This document shows positions 34,500 to 47,269 of a DNA stretch of 64,000 nt, piece after piece. The translations under genes were made by a program, and so were the position numbers. The DNA is from Sipunculus nudus (taxonomy: Eukaryota > Annelida > Sipuncula > Golfingiida > Sipunculidae): NCBI GenBank assembly GCA_026874595.1, contig CM049320.1, positions 24,251,714-24,315,713 on the forward strand. Reading direction: 5' to 3'. The notes beneath the pieces were generated by a model. It did no database searches. It was not told where the DNA came from and saw nothing but the letters and a program-made list of their open reading frames with translations. Positions within the stretch are counted from its first letter, which is position 1, and each line of letters opens with the position of its first letter.

Positions 34500-36265
34500 C
34501 TAAAATGTAAACAGTAACAGTGCCCTTTCGTGCTTATCTACACCTTGATTTATCCATATATAAGGGTGCATGTAATCCATGTCTCTTGGTTTGAGCAGGT
34601 CACGAACAAAAGTGCCGTTTCAGAGTCAATTAAAAAATTCTGTTTGTACTGCGATCGGCTACTATCAAATTACCGTTAGCAAGGTAATTGACATCTTCTG
34701 GATAAGATAAATTAATAGTGTCATGATCCACGGTGTATAACGGACTCCCACAACCGTCATATACAATAACTGCAGGACCCTCTGGGGATACAAATACAAA
34801 CCACGCCGACGTACCACGTGTGACTCTCAAAAAGCTGCAGTTATGAGATTTCTCAATCAGTTTCTCTTTGATGCCCCTTTTTACCAAGGACCGCCGTTGT
34901 ATTCCAGCTGTATAACTAAGTGTGTAGAGATCGTCTTCCTCACCATGTATCTGGCGTAGATCTCGACACGCCGGAACTAATTTAAAAGTTTTTGGGGGAA
35001 CTTCGCTGGAGTATCTTATTACCGGTTCTATATTCCTGGCAGCGAGGTCACTTTGCTGGTTATATTCGGCTGAGAAGCTTCCATTGGTTTCAGTGCGACG
35101 TGGGAAACCGTCATCATCGCATACAATGGCGGATCCATCCGATAAGATTCTTATTTGACCTGGCTTTCTTATCATGCACCCTTCTCCGCATTGTATTTTA
35201 ACAACTAAGTGTTGTTTATTCATGTGTTGTACACTTTGAAGGACCCCGTTGACTCTGCAAGGCAATGAAAAATTCTGCAAAGCTCCCTGGAAGTTTTCCA
35301 CACCATCTATTGAGCAGGTGGCATTTGAGATGAGCCTGGTCCCTGGTATTGCAACATTTGTAGAAATTTTACTTAAAAACTCGGCTAGTTCGTTTTTTAT
35401 TTTTTTTTGTGCAATCGTCGATGCTCTATCAGGTTTTCTTCACAGAGCAAAATGGCACAATCTTCGTCTAAACATCGTCCCTTTCATGCATGTTGTATTG
35501 TGCTCTGCCACAAATTTGTTCACTGCCTATTAATGTTTTTCTGAGTGATCTTTGATCAATTTTTTAAACTGTTTTTCTAATTCAGCATTTGCTTTTCTAA
35601 ACAAAGCCTTGCAGATTCTGAAATGTTCTTGTTAAAGTTGGTCCAAGTTGTTACCTGTTGATCAAATATCTTCTAAAAACCTTCAATGGTGTCGCCCAAT
35701 TCCTTTCTTTGGTTCTTTATGATTGCCATAACCCGATTTTGTGCCTCCTTTATATCGCATATTTCATGATCTTGGTGATTCAGTGCACAGTTTTACCATA
35801 CATTCAAGCCAGTAATATTCCACACCATTTTTGTGATTGATACACAGGTCTTCAAAACAAGATGTGACGCAAATGGTTTTATCTTTTGGTGCCGAGAAAC
35901 GCAATCTTTGCATAAACGCCGGTTGCAGTTTTTACACATGGTTTCACTGGGTTTGAAGTCTTCTTGTACACATGTTAATCATAGGAATAGATCACTTAAA
36001 TTTGTCATATTTTCTGCTACTTCTGATACCTTGAAATTAACAGGCAAAGCAGATATACCCTCTCGAATTAATTTGGTTTTGTTACGACACACTGGGCACT
36101 ATATATGCAGATGACTCCCTGCCTGTCATAAGCGATTTGTAGGCCACTGTGGCGGACAGCTAAGACAGAAAGATTGCTCACATGGAAGACCCATAGGCTT
36201 CTTATTGGTCTTCTCTCAAAATAAATAGAGCATGATACGACATGCGTGTCTCCCGCTGCGGCCAT
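34500..36265 (-). pseudogene. TRIM-like RING / B-box / NHL-like pseudogene, copy 2
   Basis: It starts at ATG 36,265 (MAAAGDTHVVSCSI), where the RING already has a changed Cys (CSIYFE for CxxC) and a frame shift. The B-box region is still readable (CNRRLCKDCVSRH), but stops follow near 35,990 and 35,790. An open stretch from 35,301 to 34,630 holds the propeller part (IRKPGQIRILSDGSAIVCDD; YPEDVNYLANGNLIVADR). After another break, GTFVRDLLKPRDMDYMHPYI leads to TAG at 34,500. The order is collinear with the intact copy at 41,090-42,949 over its whole length. Many lesions make this a clear pseudogene. Confidence 0.85.
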
Positions 36266-36296
36266 TATAAGTCTGAAATACAGAAACCCATATGAC
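36266..36296 (-). promoter_or_regulatory. Likely 3' splice site before the ATG of TRIM copy 2
   Basis: On the minus strand GGGTTTCTGTATTTCAG lies 7 bases before the ATG, the same arrangement as in copy 1. Confidence 0.55.
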
Positions 36297-36299
36297 AAT

Positions 36300-37540
36300 A
36301 CAATCGCATATATTATAACACGTAATATATTATGTTATTTTTTATATCAGGTTGCTTATACAACATATTGTTACTTTGTCTAAATTATAAATACTATGAT
36401 AACAAACTGATATTTTGAGCTTGTGACCACTAAGCATAATGTGAGGGGTTTTCTATAGATTTTTTGTGGCGGCAAGTAATTATTCATAAACAGAAACAAA
36501 CAAAGTAAAGTGCCAAATATCATGTGTACAGTCCCTTCACATTAACTTTGTTATATTACAGTGAAATATAAAATTCGATATATGCACTTATTTTTCAAGG
36601 GAATATTTCCATTATTACGATATTGCCATACGAATACATTCGGATTTAATATCTTCTTGTATTCACATACAACCTTGCCATCACATACCAATTACCATTA
36701 ATTAAGTTAAATAATCAATAATACAATTTTTAGGTAAATAGTCTAAGTTAAATGTTACATATAACTAATAATATGTCCTAATTATTGGACAGAACTTTTG
36801 TCGTTCTAGGGTAGAATCTATTCATTAAACGAGAAAAGTATGATAAGTATAGTATATCATGTAATCCGTCTGCATTTAAGTTCTTTTAAGTATTTAAGGT
36901 CGCGGGCCAATAGAGGCTTCTGTATGTAAGGTGACTGTTATGTCTCCTTGATACAGCACATATCCCGGGTTGTGTAGATACTTTTAGTAAAAGAATGAGA
37001 TATGTGACCTTAAGGTGGGCAGTATGCCAAATCAAACTCTAAACCACTAAGTAAGCCCACAGTGTGGCAAAAATAAAACAAGTGAACTATGGGCTTCTTA
37101 ATGTGTGTAATGTTCACATTACGGCTGAATAGTGATCTTCATGTTGTTTCTTTATGGCCCCGAATATTAAAATTTGTTCAGACGGAAATTATCAATATGT
37201 CGTTAATTGCAGTTTATAATGCATTGTACACAACGGCTGACAAACCCTTTAGAGAAATACTCATGCAGCACACTCAATGTATAAGGCACACTGTGTGAAC
37301 AAAGTATTCCAAGTTATTAACCTTAACAAGTTCTGCTTTATATGGCACATGTATCGTAGTGACCATAACGTATAATATTTAGAAATATTCTTAAAGAAAA
37401 TAATTTGTGCCCTCGCCCGGTCTGGTATTAATACTTAACTAATGAATGATGTAGTTTTAATATTATTTTTGTCGAAAGTCCCGGACAACATATGCTATCA
37501 TAAAGGAGTTCATAATATAAGATTTTAATTAAAAGAAACT
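36300..37540. other. Gene-free AT-rich stretch
   Basis: No coding feature was recognised. Confidence 0.35.
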
Positions 37541-37557
37541 ACATATATATATATATG

Positions 37558-37611
<54 letters not shown>
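37541..37611. repeat. (TA)n microsatellite with interruptions
   Basis: About 70 bases of TA with one TG and one TAATA interruption. Confidence 0.95.
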
Positions 37612-37615
<4 letters not shown>

Positions 37616-39379
37616 GATATTATTCATGTGTCCTTTATACAACAGAATGGTTGTATAACCTTTATAATTATAGTATAGTTTCTCCTTGGCATATATTAAC
37701 ATCAGGTGAGATATGAGTGTGGGACGTGTACACTTTGCACTTGACAAGACACGTCCCTTTAACGTATATATGAGTCGATGTAAGAGAAGAATCACTTCAT
37801 ATGGGTCTCCGTTTTGGTTTATGTGTTTCGTTAGATATCTCAGGAAGTAGTATAAAATTACCATGAACTATTGTGGGATAGTTGGATGTTAAATGTGTGT
37901 TGATGAAGGATCATGATTCTTTAATGTTACTCATGACAGGAGTTACTGAGGAGTTACTTTCCTGATAGAGCCGATTCATAGATGAACAACGCTGAAAATA
38001 GTACTTCTATGACAATTTAGTATTTAATATAAAACTGAGTATACGTGACAGATTTTTGTGACAATTATCTTAAGGGAAGGTCTTTATATACAACCAGTAT
38101 GTGCGCATGTGATCAGGTGCCCTATATCTCAGTGTAATATAAATTACTCAGAGTTCCAATTTTGCAATACAATCTGCATTTTTAATACTCAGGGTGGTAG
38201 AATATGTAAATCATTCACAACCAAACCGGACAATTGACTGAAGTGTCACAATCGCCAAAGTAAGATCCAAATTGATCATGTTAAATGCGTTGACCAAATA
38301 AGACCAAATGCGTTGCCTTAATGTTATATAGTGATTTTACTTAACTTTATAACTCGCTAAAAATTTACTCTGCCCCTAATTTTGTATTTATGTAATTTAT
38401 AATAATTTATTTATAAACATATTAAATATGATGTCTTAATGGTCTGTAAGTCTGATGTCGTATCTATTAAATATAGATAGGCGGATACTAAGTTATATAA
38501 TGAACAAACGTATTACATGATCGGTCCTTAACTTGAGTGAAGGACACATTGGATGTTATTTATAGCAACTTGGGTCTATAACCTCGAGTGAAACCACTGA
38601 GCAAACAAAACATACACACAAAAAAGCCAGGGAATGCCTTAACGTAACTGTTAAGTAGCTCTGCGGACCTGAATTGTTAATGAGTTGAACTTTTTCCTTT
38701 CAAGCAAGATACTGATAAAAGTGTATATGCTTTATCATATCTCATGTTTTATATACATGTGCCGTCCTTATTTCGAATGCAAAACGACATTTTTCTTGAT
38801 ATATGTATCTAATTAGGAACCCATCGGGTATTAAATAACCCATTAGAGTGATATTTATTTAGAATTAACTTCGATATTGTCAAATTCGATTCGGGCATGC
38901 ATAGAAAAATAATATGAAATAATTAAAACCCCTACTAATAACTAAGTTATCATATTCACGGGACGAGCATACGGGCCGGTACAACAATGAACGGTGTCAT
39001 GTCCCGTTAAACGCTCTTGTAAATCATGCTTGAATATACGTCTTTTCCCTTTTTGTTAATCAATGTAATAATTTATTTGAATAGCCTTTGGCCTTAATAT
39101 GGACAACAAGGCCGAGTCAAACAGCACAGACAAGTGAAATATTATTAGTTGATGGGACAGACTTTGTACGACTAAAGAACAGAAATGGTATCCTGATTAA
39201 TACGATAACACACACAGAAGGAGTTGCTTGTGTGTCACGTGTATCTGACCATCGATATTTGTAGACTGTCAGAAAGCGAAATTGACTTTGATAAACGTTT
39301 TCGTGTAACACAGCAATGATACGACACAGATATCTTTAGGAGCGATTAAAGGAAAGGGTGCTGTGTTGTGCAGAGTAAT
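37612..39379. other. Gene-free AT-rich stretch
   Basis: No coding feature was recognised. Confidence 0.35.
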
Positions 39380-39443
39380 CGCCAGCTTCTTCAACGGTCC
39401 TGTGGCGTAGTAAATGCAAATATCACTAGTTTACCTAATTCAT
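39380..39443 (+). repeat. Short block shared with 27,587-27,658
   Basis: This is the second copy of the octamer-containing block. It is followed by an ATG at about 39,453 opening a 30-codon frame (MGDPRSAFSPMSCLATPVNA) that could be a first exon. Confidence 0.65.
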
Positions 39444-39828
39444 TTTGCAAAGATGGGTGACCCTCGCAGTGCGTTTTCGCCTATGTCTTGTCTTGCGACT
39501 CCTGTAAATGCTTATCAGCCTGCTGAGTCGTGTATTCTCGGCTAGTGTTTGGCTCAAAATGATGTTAAAATCTTTAATTATGAATAATTCCTTAAAATTT
39601 TATTTTAATTCAAAATTTAAAGAACATCATACAGGAGGAGTGTTACACTAAAAGTTACTTTCAAGCACGTTTTATATGCATAACGGTGTACTCTTGGCTT
39701 CCAATATCACGAAATACTTGGGTGCTTTGAATGATAATAAAATCGCTGACTAAGTCATCTGAGCCCTAGCGATTGTCCTAACCAATGAATCTAAAGTGAA
39801 CCGATCCATGACTTGTCTTTGTGACCAG

Positions 39829-39953
39829 TTGTACCCTTACATGGCTGCAGGAACTACTTTAAAACCTGCCGCTTCGTCTGTGTTGTCTGCTGAATTTATC
39901 CGCGATCAGAAAAAGAGGCGCAAGTTAATTCTGAGAGAGTCTGGATTACTCAG
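39829..39953 (+). CDS. Possible internal exon of an unidentified gene
   Basis: An open frame of 41 codons plus two bases is bounded by an acceptor-like CTTGTCTTTGTGACCAG and a donor CAG|GTCAGT. It includes SAEFIRDQKKRRKLILRESG, a charged, helix-like segment. Coding-like base use and paired splice sites favour a real exon, but neither the gene nor its other exons can be named. Confidence 0.3.
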
Positions 39954-40009
39954 GTCAGTTCTATGTGCATGTTTGCGCTTAGTGCGTTCGCTTTCGTCGA
40001 ATTAGGTGT

Positions 40010-41089
40010 ATTATAGGATAATCATGCGCTATATATGGATTTGGACATTAAGATTTACAAAAACACATGCTAACACACACACACATTTATCTAATACAGA
40101 TTCAGAAAATCTTAACTTAATTAATCTGTATATTTTCCATTACATTATATATATAGTTGAATATCAGACACAATAAAAATTAAAACTTCTATCCTAATAA
40201 AAAAAATATATTTAGATCGTCTTAAGACAAGATATATTATCTAACCATCAGCAGAAAATCCTTCACTATAATATCCTAAGACATTATTTCATTCCATAAG
40301 TCATTTTTCTCTGATAGAGAAAGAAAAATATATTGAGTAGGGCAAGAACATCAATCATTTCAAGAGCATATTTTTCAGTGATGAAGACACTACAGGTTGC
40401 AATAATAATCTAAATCATTCTATTGAGATACCCAATGTCAAATGCATAACACATTATTATAATGTATTAATTTTTTAGAAAGTCTACAAATTTTGCTCAA
40501 AATGGATCATACACAATAACATTCACATTTATTATTCACTTTTTAAAATGGCTCGCCTGATTTTGCCTTCAACGGTGACCTCACATAGATCTTACAGAAA
40601 GTGACTATATACATGTGTTGAGCTAAACGTGTCACATGATTCTCAGACACCAGTTTCAAGATCAGTCCAGGCCTTTTAAAAATTATTTAACACCATAGGT
40701 TACACGTCAAATATAAAGAATAAAGCTCATCAAGCTGAACAGGCATGGTTAATTTCAAAGCATCAAATGCATCATTGTATGATAACGTCGAACATTATCA
40801 TTGAATTTTACTCAAGATGGACTAATTTTAGTGATATTTCACACTTGTCAGTCACATTTGTGAAACGTGCTTGGCATTAATACTTTGAACTATCTAGTTG
40901 CAACCCAGCCCCGCATTTTGAAAATATATTATGAAGAATGTAGATGCTTCAATATTACATATATTGCAGTTTATGTTGTGAACATCTAGCAATCCGTGCA
41001 TGTTGTGGGCCAATATTGCAAAGCAATGCCTGATGGTCCTGACGTTGCCACTTTAATTGTAAGTAGCAGTAAACGTCCGTAGTTTGTCC
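40010..41089. other. Gene-free stretch downstream of TRIM copy 3
   Basis: The 3' untranslated region of the intact TRIM gene must lie here (minus strand), but no strong polyadenylation signal stands out close to the stop. Confidence 0.35.
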
Positions 41090-42949
41090 TTAGAATTTGA
41101 ATAAGAACAATTTTGGCTCATCGAAACCACGCTGACTGACCCACAGATATGGGCTGATGTAATCCATGTCCCATGGCCTGCACAACCCATCTCTAGCTGT
41201 GAGCAGGTTGCGGACAAACGTGCCATCAGTTTTCAACTCGACAATTCTATCATTCCTATGGTCCATTACAATAATGTTCCCGTTTGACAGGACCTTGACA
41301 TTGCATGGTACACTGAATTCCAATTCGGAACTTCCTGGACCCCCTATATTATAAAGCAGCTGCCCAGAATGTGTGTATACCTCAACTACATGATTATACT
41401 GATTTGTGCAGAAAAATAGCGTACCCCTGTCAGAGACACATACTGGCATAAAGTGACATATGCCACGTGAGTTTATTATTTTTTGCTCGGCGTAACTGTT
41501 TTTTAAACACCTTTGTTGAATTCCTGTTTCGATTACCAAGATAAAGATGATGTCCTTGACAACCTTGATCTGGTGTACATCCTTGAAAGGGGGATTCAAA
41601 GTGTATCTCTCCTCAGAACCGTCTGCTGAATATTTTACAACATGATCTGCACTTCCAGTCGCAAAATACACGTTGTCTTCATAAATACTCACACATGATA
41701 AACCCGTGCAGGCAAACTTACGTATACAGTCTCCCTGAAGGGTAAATATTTGCGAAAATCCGTCAGGATCTGTAACAATGGCTGATGCATCCGAGAACAT
41801 TGTCACCTCGCCTGGGGTTTTAATGTCGTTCTCGATTCCACATGGTATTTCAAAAACTAAATGGGGCCTTGACATGTTTTCGTTTAATATATTTTCCCTG
41901 CATTGTAGTACACTTCTGATACCACATGATAAACTGCAGGCTGAAATAGCTCTCTTGACTGCATCAGCTTGTTTGATTACACAACAAACGTTTCTCTGTA
42001 AAAAGCTCTCTCCTTCGGGGATGATTTTGGCGTAGCTTGTAGCGGCCATCTTTTCTGTGATCAATGTGTCAATTTCCCGAAGATATTCTACTTGCGTCTG
42101 TTGCTTATCAGAACGAAGTAGTGTATCACCGCTTTCTTTAAGAATTCTTCCTAGCCGCAGGGCCTCTCTGCGGTCCTTGTAAAATTCTTTAACGTCTCTT
42201 TGGTGTTGTTTCTCATGGTTCTGCACTAAAGCTGAAAAATGTTGATCCAACAAATCCTTGATATCCTTTAAACACACTTCAGCACACCTTGCTCCAATTT
42301 CTTTAGATGCTTGCGCAAGCGATTCTTCCTCATTTATATCTTTCTCCATGTGGTTTAACTGCTGGTCAAACAGTTTTAGTTTACCCGCTAGGCGAGCTTT
42401 AATGTCGTTTTCAGCGCTGTCGGTGTTCGTTAGATCATGTTCCTTATGCCTGTTTATCACACAGCTAATACACAGCCTTTCCATGCAGTTTAAACAAAAA
42501 TACTCAACAGCAGCCTTGTGATCAATACATAAATCTTCAATTATCACATGGGATGAAAAGAGTTTAATTTGTTTATGGCTTGCAGTACAGTTTACACAGA
42601 GCCGCCTATTGCAGGTTTTGCAGATGGCCTTTATTTGAGCTGACAAGCCTGACTGTGTGCATGTTTGGCACCGGTATTCTGCCTTGAGTCCCTCCATAAG
42701 ATCCGCTACTTCTGACACCTTGAAATCGACTGGTAGATTTGATATTCCTCCAAATGGTAGCCTGGATACCTGGCGACATACTGGACATTCGACAGAAGCA
42801 TTGCCTTCCCTCCCCTGGTTTACACGTGTCACGTGCCATTGCTCTATACAATCAAGACAGAACGAGTGCTGGCAAGGAAGGCCCCTGGGACTCCTATCAA
42901 CCTTTTTCCCAAAGCAAATAGCACAGCATAAGATGTTTGAATCGCCCAT
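41090..42949 (-). CDS. TRIM-like RING / B-box / NHL-like protein, intact copy
   Basis: This is a 619-residue uninterrupted coding exon, probably a RING-type E3 ubiquitin ligase or a TRIM-like immune or RNA regulator. RING: C9, C12, C26, H28, C31, C34, C55, C58, a full C3HC4 set. B-box1-like: C94, C97, C110, C113, C118, C121. B-box2: C141, H144, C152, C155, C160, C163, H168, H171. A coiled coil follows at about 175-330. The C-terminal part (about 370-619) has propeller-like repeats, clearest in NIGGPGSSELEFSVPCNVKV, then a NDRIVELKTDG NHL-type blade. The TRIM2/3/71-type layout is known to use NHL blades for RNA or protein binding. The closest named orthologue cannot be given: such genes are often expanded in bivalves. 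The start is chosen because an acceptor-like site lies just upstream and the paralogues start at the same point. Confidence 0.9.
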   Translation of the reverse strand: MGDSNILCCAICFGKKVDRSPRGLPCQHSFCLDCIEQWHVTRVNQGREGNASVECPVCRQVSRLPFGGISNLPVDFKVSEVADLMEGLKAEYRCQTCTQSGLSAQIKAICKTCNRRLCVNCTASHKQIKLFSSHVIIEDLCIDHKAAVEYFCLNCMERLCISCVINRHKEHDLTNTDSAENDIKARLAGKLKLFDQQLNHMEKDINEEESLAQASKEIGARCAEVCLKDIKDLLDQHFSALVQNHEKQHQRDVKEFYKDRREALRLGRILKESGDTLLRSDKQQTQVEYLREIDTLITEKMAATSYAKIIPEGESFLQRNVCCVIKQADAVKRAISACSLSCGIRSVLQCRENILNENMSRPHLVFEIPCGIENDIKTPGEVTMFSDASAIVTDPDGFSQIFTLQGDCIRKFACTGLSCVSIYEDNVYFATGSADHVVKYSADGSEERYTLNPPFKDVHQIKVVKDIIFILVIETGIQQRCLKNSYAEQKIINSRGICHFMPVCVSDRGTLFFCTNQYNHVVEVYTHSGQLLYNIGGPGSSELEFSVPCNVKVLSNGNIIVMDHRNDRIVELKTDGTFVRNLLTARDGLCRPWDMDYISPYLWVSQRGFDEPKLFLFKF

Positions 42950-42982
42950 AGTGGCCTTAACCTTAAATGAGAAAAAATAGCA
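42950..42982 (-). promoter_or_regulatory. Likely 3' splice site before the ATG of the intact TRIM gene
   Basis: On the minus strand CTATTTTTTCTCATTTAAG lies about 12 bases before the ATG, matching the position of the acceptors in the other two copies. Confidence 0.5.
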
Positions 42983-42984
42983 AC

Positions 42985-44780
42985 ATTACTACAAACATAA
43001 AATCTGGATTAGATAAACCTGTTTACATGTGTTGTCATGTGGCATATGTGTCAATCAATGCATTCTTAAAACCATTTCCAAATCACTAAATATAATATTG
43101 CCACATAGAATGGATAAAAAATAAAACCTTTATTCACAGAAATAACAAATCCAAGCCTGCAGTAGATTATTATTAGCTTTAATAAATTTTCGTAAGTGTA
43201 CTTGTAAATCGGATAGTGTATTATATGTCTGCATGGCATATATGAAAAAAAAAAGAGGCCAAAGAGTCATGACACTCAGCTTATTTGTTACTTGAAAGGA
43301 ATTTTTTTTTTCAGAGAGATCAGATGGATGTCTCCTGATATGAGATGTTAATGCTTTAATCAGGACATTGGTTTTTAAGCATTGTATGGCCTGATTTATT
43401 AGCTTTGTTTTTAGCTTGTCTTTCCAGATCAAGCCTGCTTGGGAGAGTTTCCAGTCCGTATAAACGAAAGATCAGACAGATGACAGACCTACAGCTAAAC
43501 CATCTTCTTCAACTACTAAAAATCTAAATTATCATTTAAATTTTTATGTATCAGGGCAATCCATAAAGCCATTGTTGAGAAACTGCACTTGTACTTGCTA
43601 TATAATGTGATAGTCTCAAATAATATGGAAAAATAAAGAAGGCACCACTGGTCATTTTCAAGTGATAAAAGTAACTGTTATCAACCAGTTGAACAAATTT
43701 AAGGAAAAACCACGAAGGAACTGCTGAGAAAATTATGTAACTAAAAATATAAGTAAAAATATTTTACATGGAAAAGGACATTCTGGTACCAACACACTTG
43801 TCAAACTGATTATTCTCTCCATGGCCGTTAAGCATACCAATATTCATTGAAATATATGAAACCACAACTGAGAAACTGACATGATCGTTGTAATAATTAA
43901 GTATAGGAAAAATAGTGGTAGGAATTGGCTGTAAAATCAGATTCGATGACAAAAAGATAAAAAAGGACCGATGATAGATTGTTTTATATACCTTTATTTC
44001 CATGAAATATGCTATATAAGTTGGTATTCAGATAAAGACGGATGATATATATTTATCATGGTAATAATACGGGTCATGAGGCATCATCGGGTTTGTGTTG
44101 TACCTATGGCAGATAGGTGGTCGATTTAAGTATAGAATAAGTATTAGTATCAAAACCCCTGTTTATGGTTACGCTGAAAGGGCAAAGGAGCGGGCCGTGT
44201 TGTTGACACTTGCTTACAGTTTAGCTTTCATGTTGTTCACTACATTTGTCAAATCTTCCTTGTATCTCTGACAGGACTTGATTTTTTTAGTAATCGTTTG
44301 TGATCAGTTTTGTTTTTAAAAGAAATTTTGATAATGAAAGTAAACAGCCAATTATCCATGTAATCGATTAATGAAAATAACGCTAAAAAATTAAAGTGAA
44401 TAAAAATGAATTTGCTTATGCTTTCGAAGATGCCTGAACTGTCTTAAGTGATGACTATGTAATGATTAAAAGTTACTGTGACGTGACACTGAAATCCGGT
44501 GATGGAAAAATCTCAAAAGGAGCTTACACGCATAATGATAATCATTTAATGATGTCAGATACGCTGGCAAAAACGCGGAAGCGTAATTACTGCTGGCCCG
44601 AGGTATGATTAATTGTCTCACGTTTGGTGGTGTAGGCCTACTTGTAAAATTAAACTTACATATTAATCTTAAAATATTGCTTTAAGTTTCTAAGGACCTA
44701 CTAACTTAATTAGGCTACTTACCCATGGAACCCTCGAACGTTCTATTAGACTCTACATTTTTTTAAATCCCGGACCCTAA

Positions 44781-44784
<4 letters not shown>
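42985..44784. other. Gene-free AT-rich stretch
   Basis: No coding feature was recognised. The untranslated first exon of the intact TRIM gene may lie here. Confidence 0.35.
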
Positions 44785-44840
<56 letters not shown>

Positions 44841-44850
44841 GATATATATA
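44785..44850. repeat. (TA)n microsatellite
   Basis: TA array with an AATATA interruption. Confidence 0.93.
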
Positions 44851-46545
44851 CAGGTGCTTCCTAAGCAGCACTGGGCCTGCCGAAATGTGCAGTTTCCTAT
44901 GAGAGTGATATGTTTGGACATGGGCTGTAGCTCTGAGTTATAGTATCCAAACCGTGAACTGAGACTTATATTTCATATCCTACTCCCCCAACCTAAAATC
45001 TTATTTAATAAATATTTCTTTCCGATAAAGGGACAGACGGACAAAGGGCCAGTGCTTCGTTTGTGGCAAATGTGGTATTACTCTAGAGCACCATCGGCGT
45101 TCATGTTCATCGCTGGTTGCTGAGCGTTTATAGAGATCAACAATTTAGAAAGTTTCCTTTTGCTCATTACTTATTATTGTTTAATTAGACGCACACTCTG
45201 GTTCACACGCAGCATTGCACATTATACTTCATCACACTAGACTAATTATAAACATATATGTGAAATAATCGTGATCCGACAGAATATATGAAACCGCAGA
45301 GGAATCATATGCATAACTTGGGAAAGGGTAGTGTCTTATAATAAAAAAGGGTTAGATAGTATTTGCCTGAAGGACCTGACCGGTGATCACATTGATAAGA
45401 ATTGACTTGGCAAAAGTTGTAAAAATGACTTTTATATGCTTTAATATTCCCTATAAACATTTCAATGTATTCAGTGTGTAACCATGGTGTTCTTGTGTTC
45501 TCGATCTAAAGGAAGAGTGTCATAATAAATGATATAACTATGTTGCATCTGGTCCAATGTGTAGGATACTATAGGTAATTGAGACTGTAGACAGATGGAC
45601 AGACTGTATAAACAGCTTTGACTCTTCCCGATCCACCAAACATCAAAATACTCATATTTCAAGTGGCCACGAGGCCGGATATGGTTATTATATTTCATGA
45701 TTTTTTCAACTGATAACCTTGTGGCATGAGTAATGACTCATTACTCTATTGAAGTGCCAATGTACTTAAACCAGACACCAAAAATACCAAGCTGGGCTCC
45801 TGATTGTTGCGAATGTGATCATAAACTAGACTGTAATCAACAAATAACAATCTAACAAGATAAAGATTAAAAATAGGACACCAAAGAAACAAAAAGATTT
45901 TAAAGGTTGATATGTATAAAAGTTATGTTAGCGAAATGGATATAAATACAAAACATTCTTTAAATAACGAAGGATGAATCATGCAGTAACAAAATAAGAG
46001 TATAAATACATCATAAAGAAATATTGGCACAACTATGTGTTATTGTAGCATGTCACCGCTAGGATAAATCAAAAACAGTACGAACGGGTAACGCAAACCT
46101 GCGAAATGACTTTTCAGTGTATACCATTTCCATCAATATACAATGAACCAGCATAGCTATTCATACATATATATTTTACATATGCCGCACACCATATAAG
46201 GTCATATAATTTCTGATCCTGTTTCTGATTAATTTACCATTTGCATTATTTTCGGTAGCATATTTTCTTTTAATCTGTATATATTAAAGATTAAAAGATA
46301 TTATTTTATATTCAAGAGGATCACTACATTGTTTAAATATTTCTACTCTCTGAATTGCTTTACTTTATCTCTCTTTAAATTATTTGTTTACACTATAGTA
46401 TTGCTATGTTATTATTATTATTAATGCTTTGTTTGTTGTTTTGTTTATGATTATTATTGCATTTTTTGCATAATCATCACGTTTTTTATTTTACTTTATT
46501 TAGCTTTACCATATTATTTACGTCTATGTTTATTTTTCTTTTTTT
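44851..46545. other. Gene-free AT-rich stretch
   Basis: It contains a 19-bp palindrome at 45,728-45,746 (GAGTAATGACTCATTACTC) centred on an AP-1-like TGACTCA. Otherwise nothing was recognised. Confidence 0.35.
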
Positions 46546-47170
46546 CTTTTGCATACCGGCGGCATAGCATGGAACATCTAACGGGCCCGATGGTCGGGGC
46601 GGGAGAGACAACTCCCGAGCCGGACAGAGCATTGGATATCGTACCCCCCCCCCACCTCCCTCACAAAGGGAGTAGGGTTGGGTATCCGGCTCGCCGGACA
46701 CCCTCGACCGATTAATCGGACCGATTTTGGCATTCTACAGGCGACTTGGGTAGGGACTACTATTGGAAATGGCGGGCTGTACCACGGAAGGCCGCACTTT
46801 GGACCAAGCGACCCTTCGACGTGACGTCATAATGTTGATGACGTCGACCTTCGTTTGGTTTCGCAGAATTCCCGAGTGAAGCGATGCGTACTGAACTGAA
46901 CCACGCCAACACAAGGCATCATGGTCATAATATTACTAAATATCCAATCAGATTGTATATACACAGTTTCTGGCATTATGGACTCTATAGATTGTCGTTC
47001 CATCATACATAACATCTCTCTACACGTTTCCACTTAATTACCACGTGACGAATAAGCCTGTGTGCTTCGAAAGCTCGTGTGTTAAGAAACAAGTTAGTCT
47101 ATCTAAAAGGCGTCACTCTATCTTTACCTACGCTTCTACTATACAGCCTAACACGGCTATACCACTTATA
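46546..47170 (+). mobile_element. GC-rich insert ending in a Penelope-like terminus
   Basis: The first 350 bases are far more GC-rich than the surroundings, and include GGGCGGGAGAGACAACTCCC and two CRE-like TGACGTC sites around 46,820-46,845. The end has TGACGAATAAGCCTGTGTGC then TTCGAAAGCTCGTGTG, a decayed hammerhead-like core (stem AAGC/GCTT, then GAAA), and CCTAACACGGCTATACCAC running into TA-rich sequence. Termini with TAACACGGCTACA are familiar to me from Penelope-like repeats. No RT or GIY-YIG coding sequence was found, so it would be a truncated copy. Left boundary uncertain. Confidence 0.45.
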
Positions 47171-47269
47171 TATATAATATAATAGGCTTAAACCGCTTAA
47201 AGTTGAATATGCTAAGTCATGTGTTAGGTTATGTTTTAATTATTATTGCTATTATAATATTGTTATTTG

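Noticed and set aside
45728-45746. 19-bp palindrome centred on TGACTCA
   Set aside because: Short and isolated; chance or a single AP-1-like site cannot be told apart, so it is not listed as a regulatory element.
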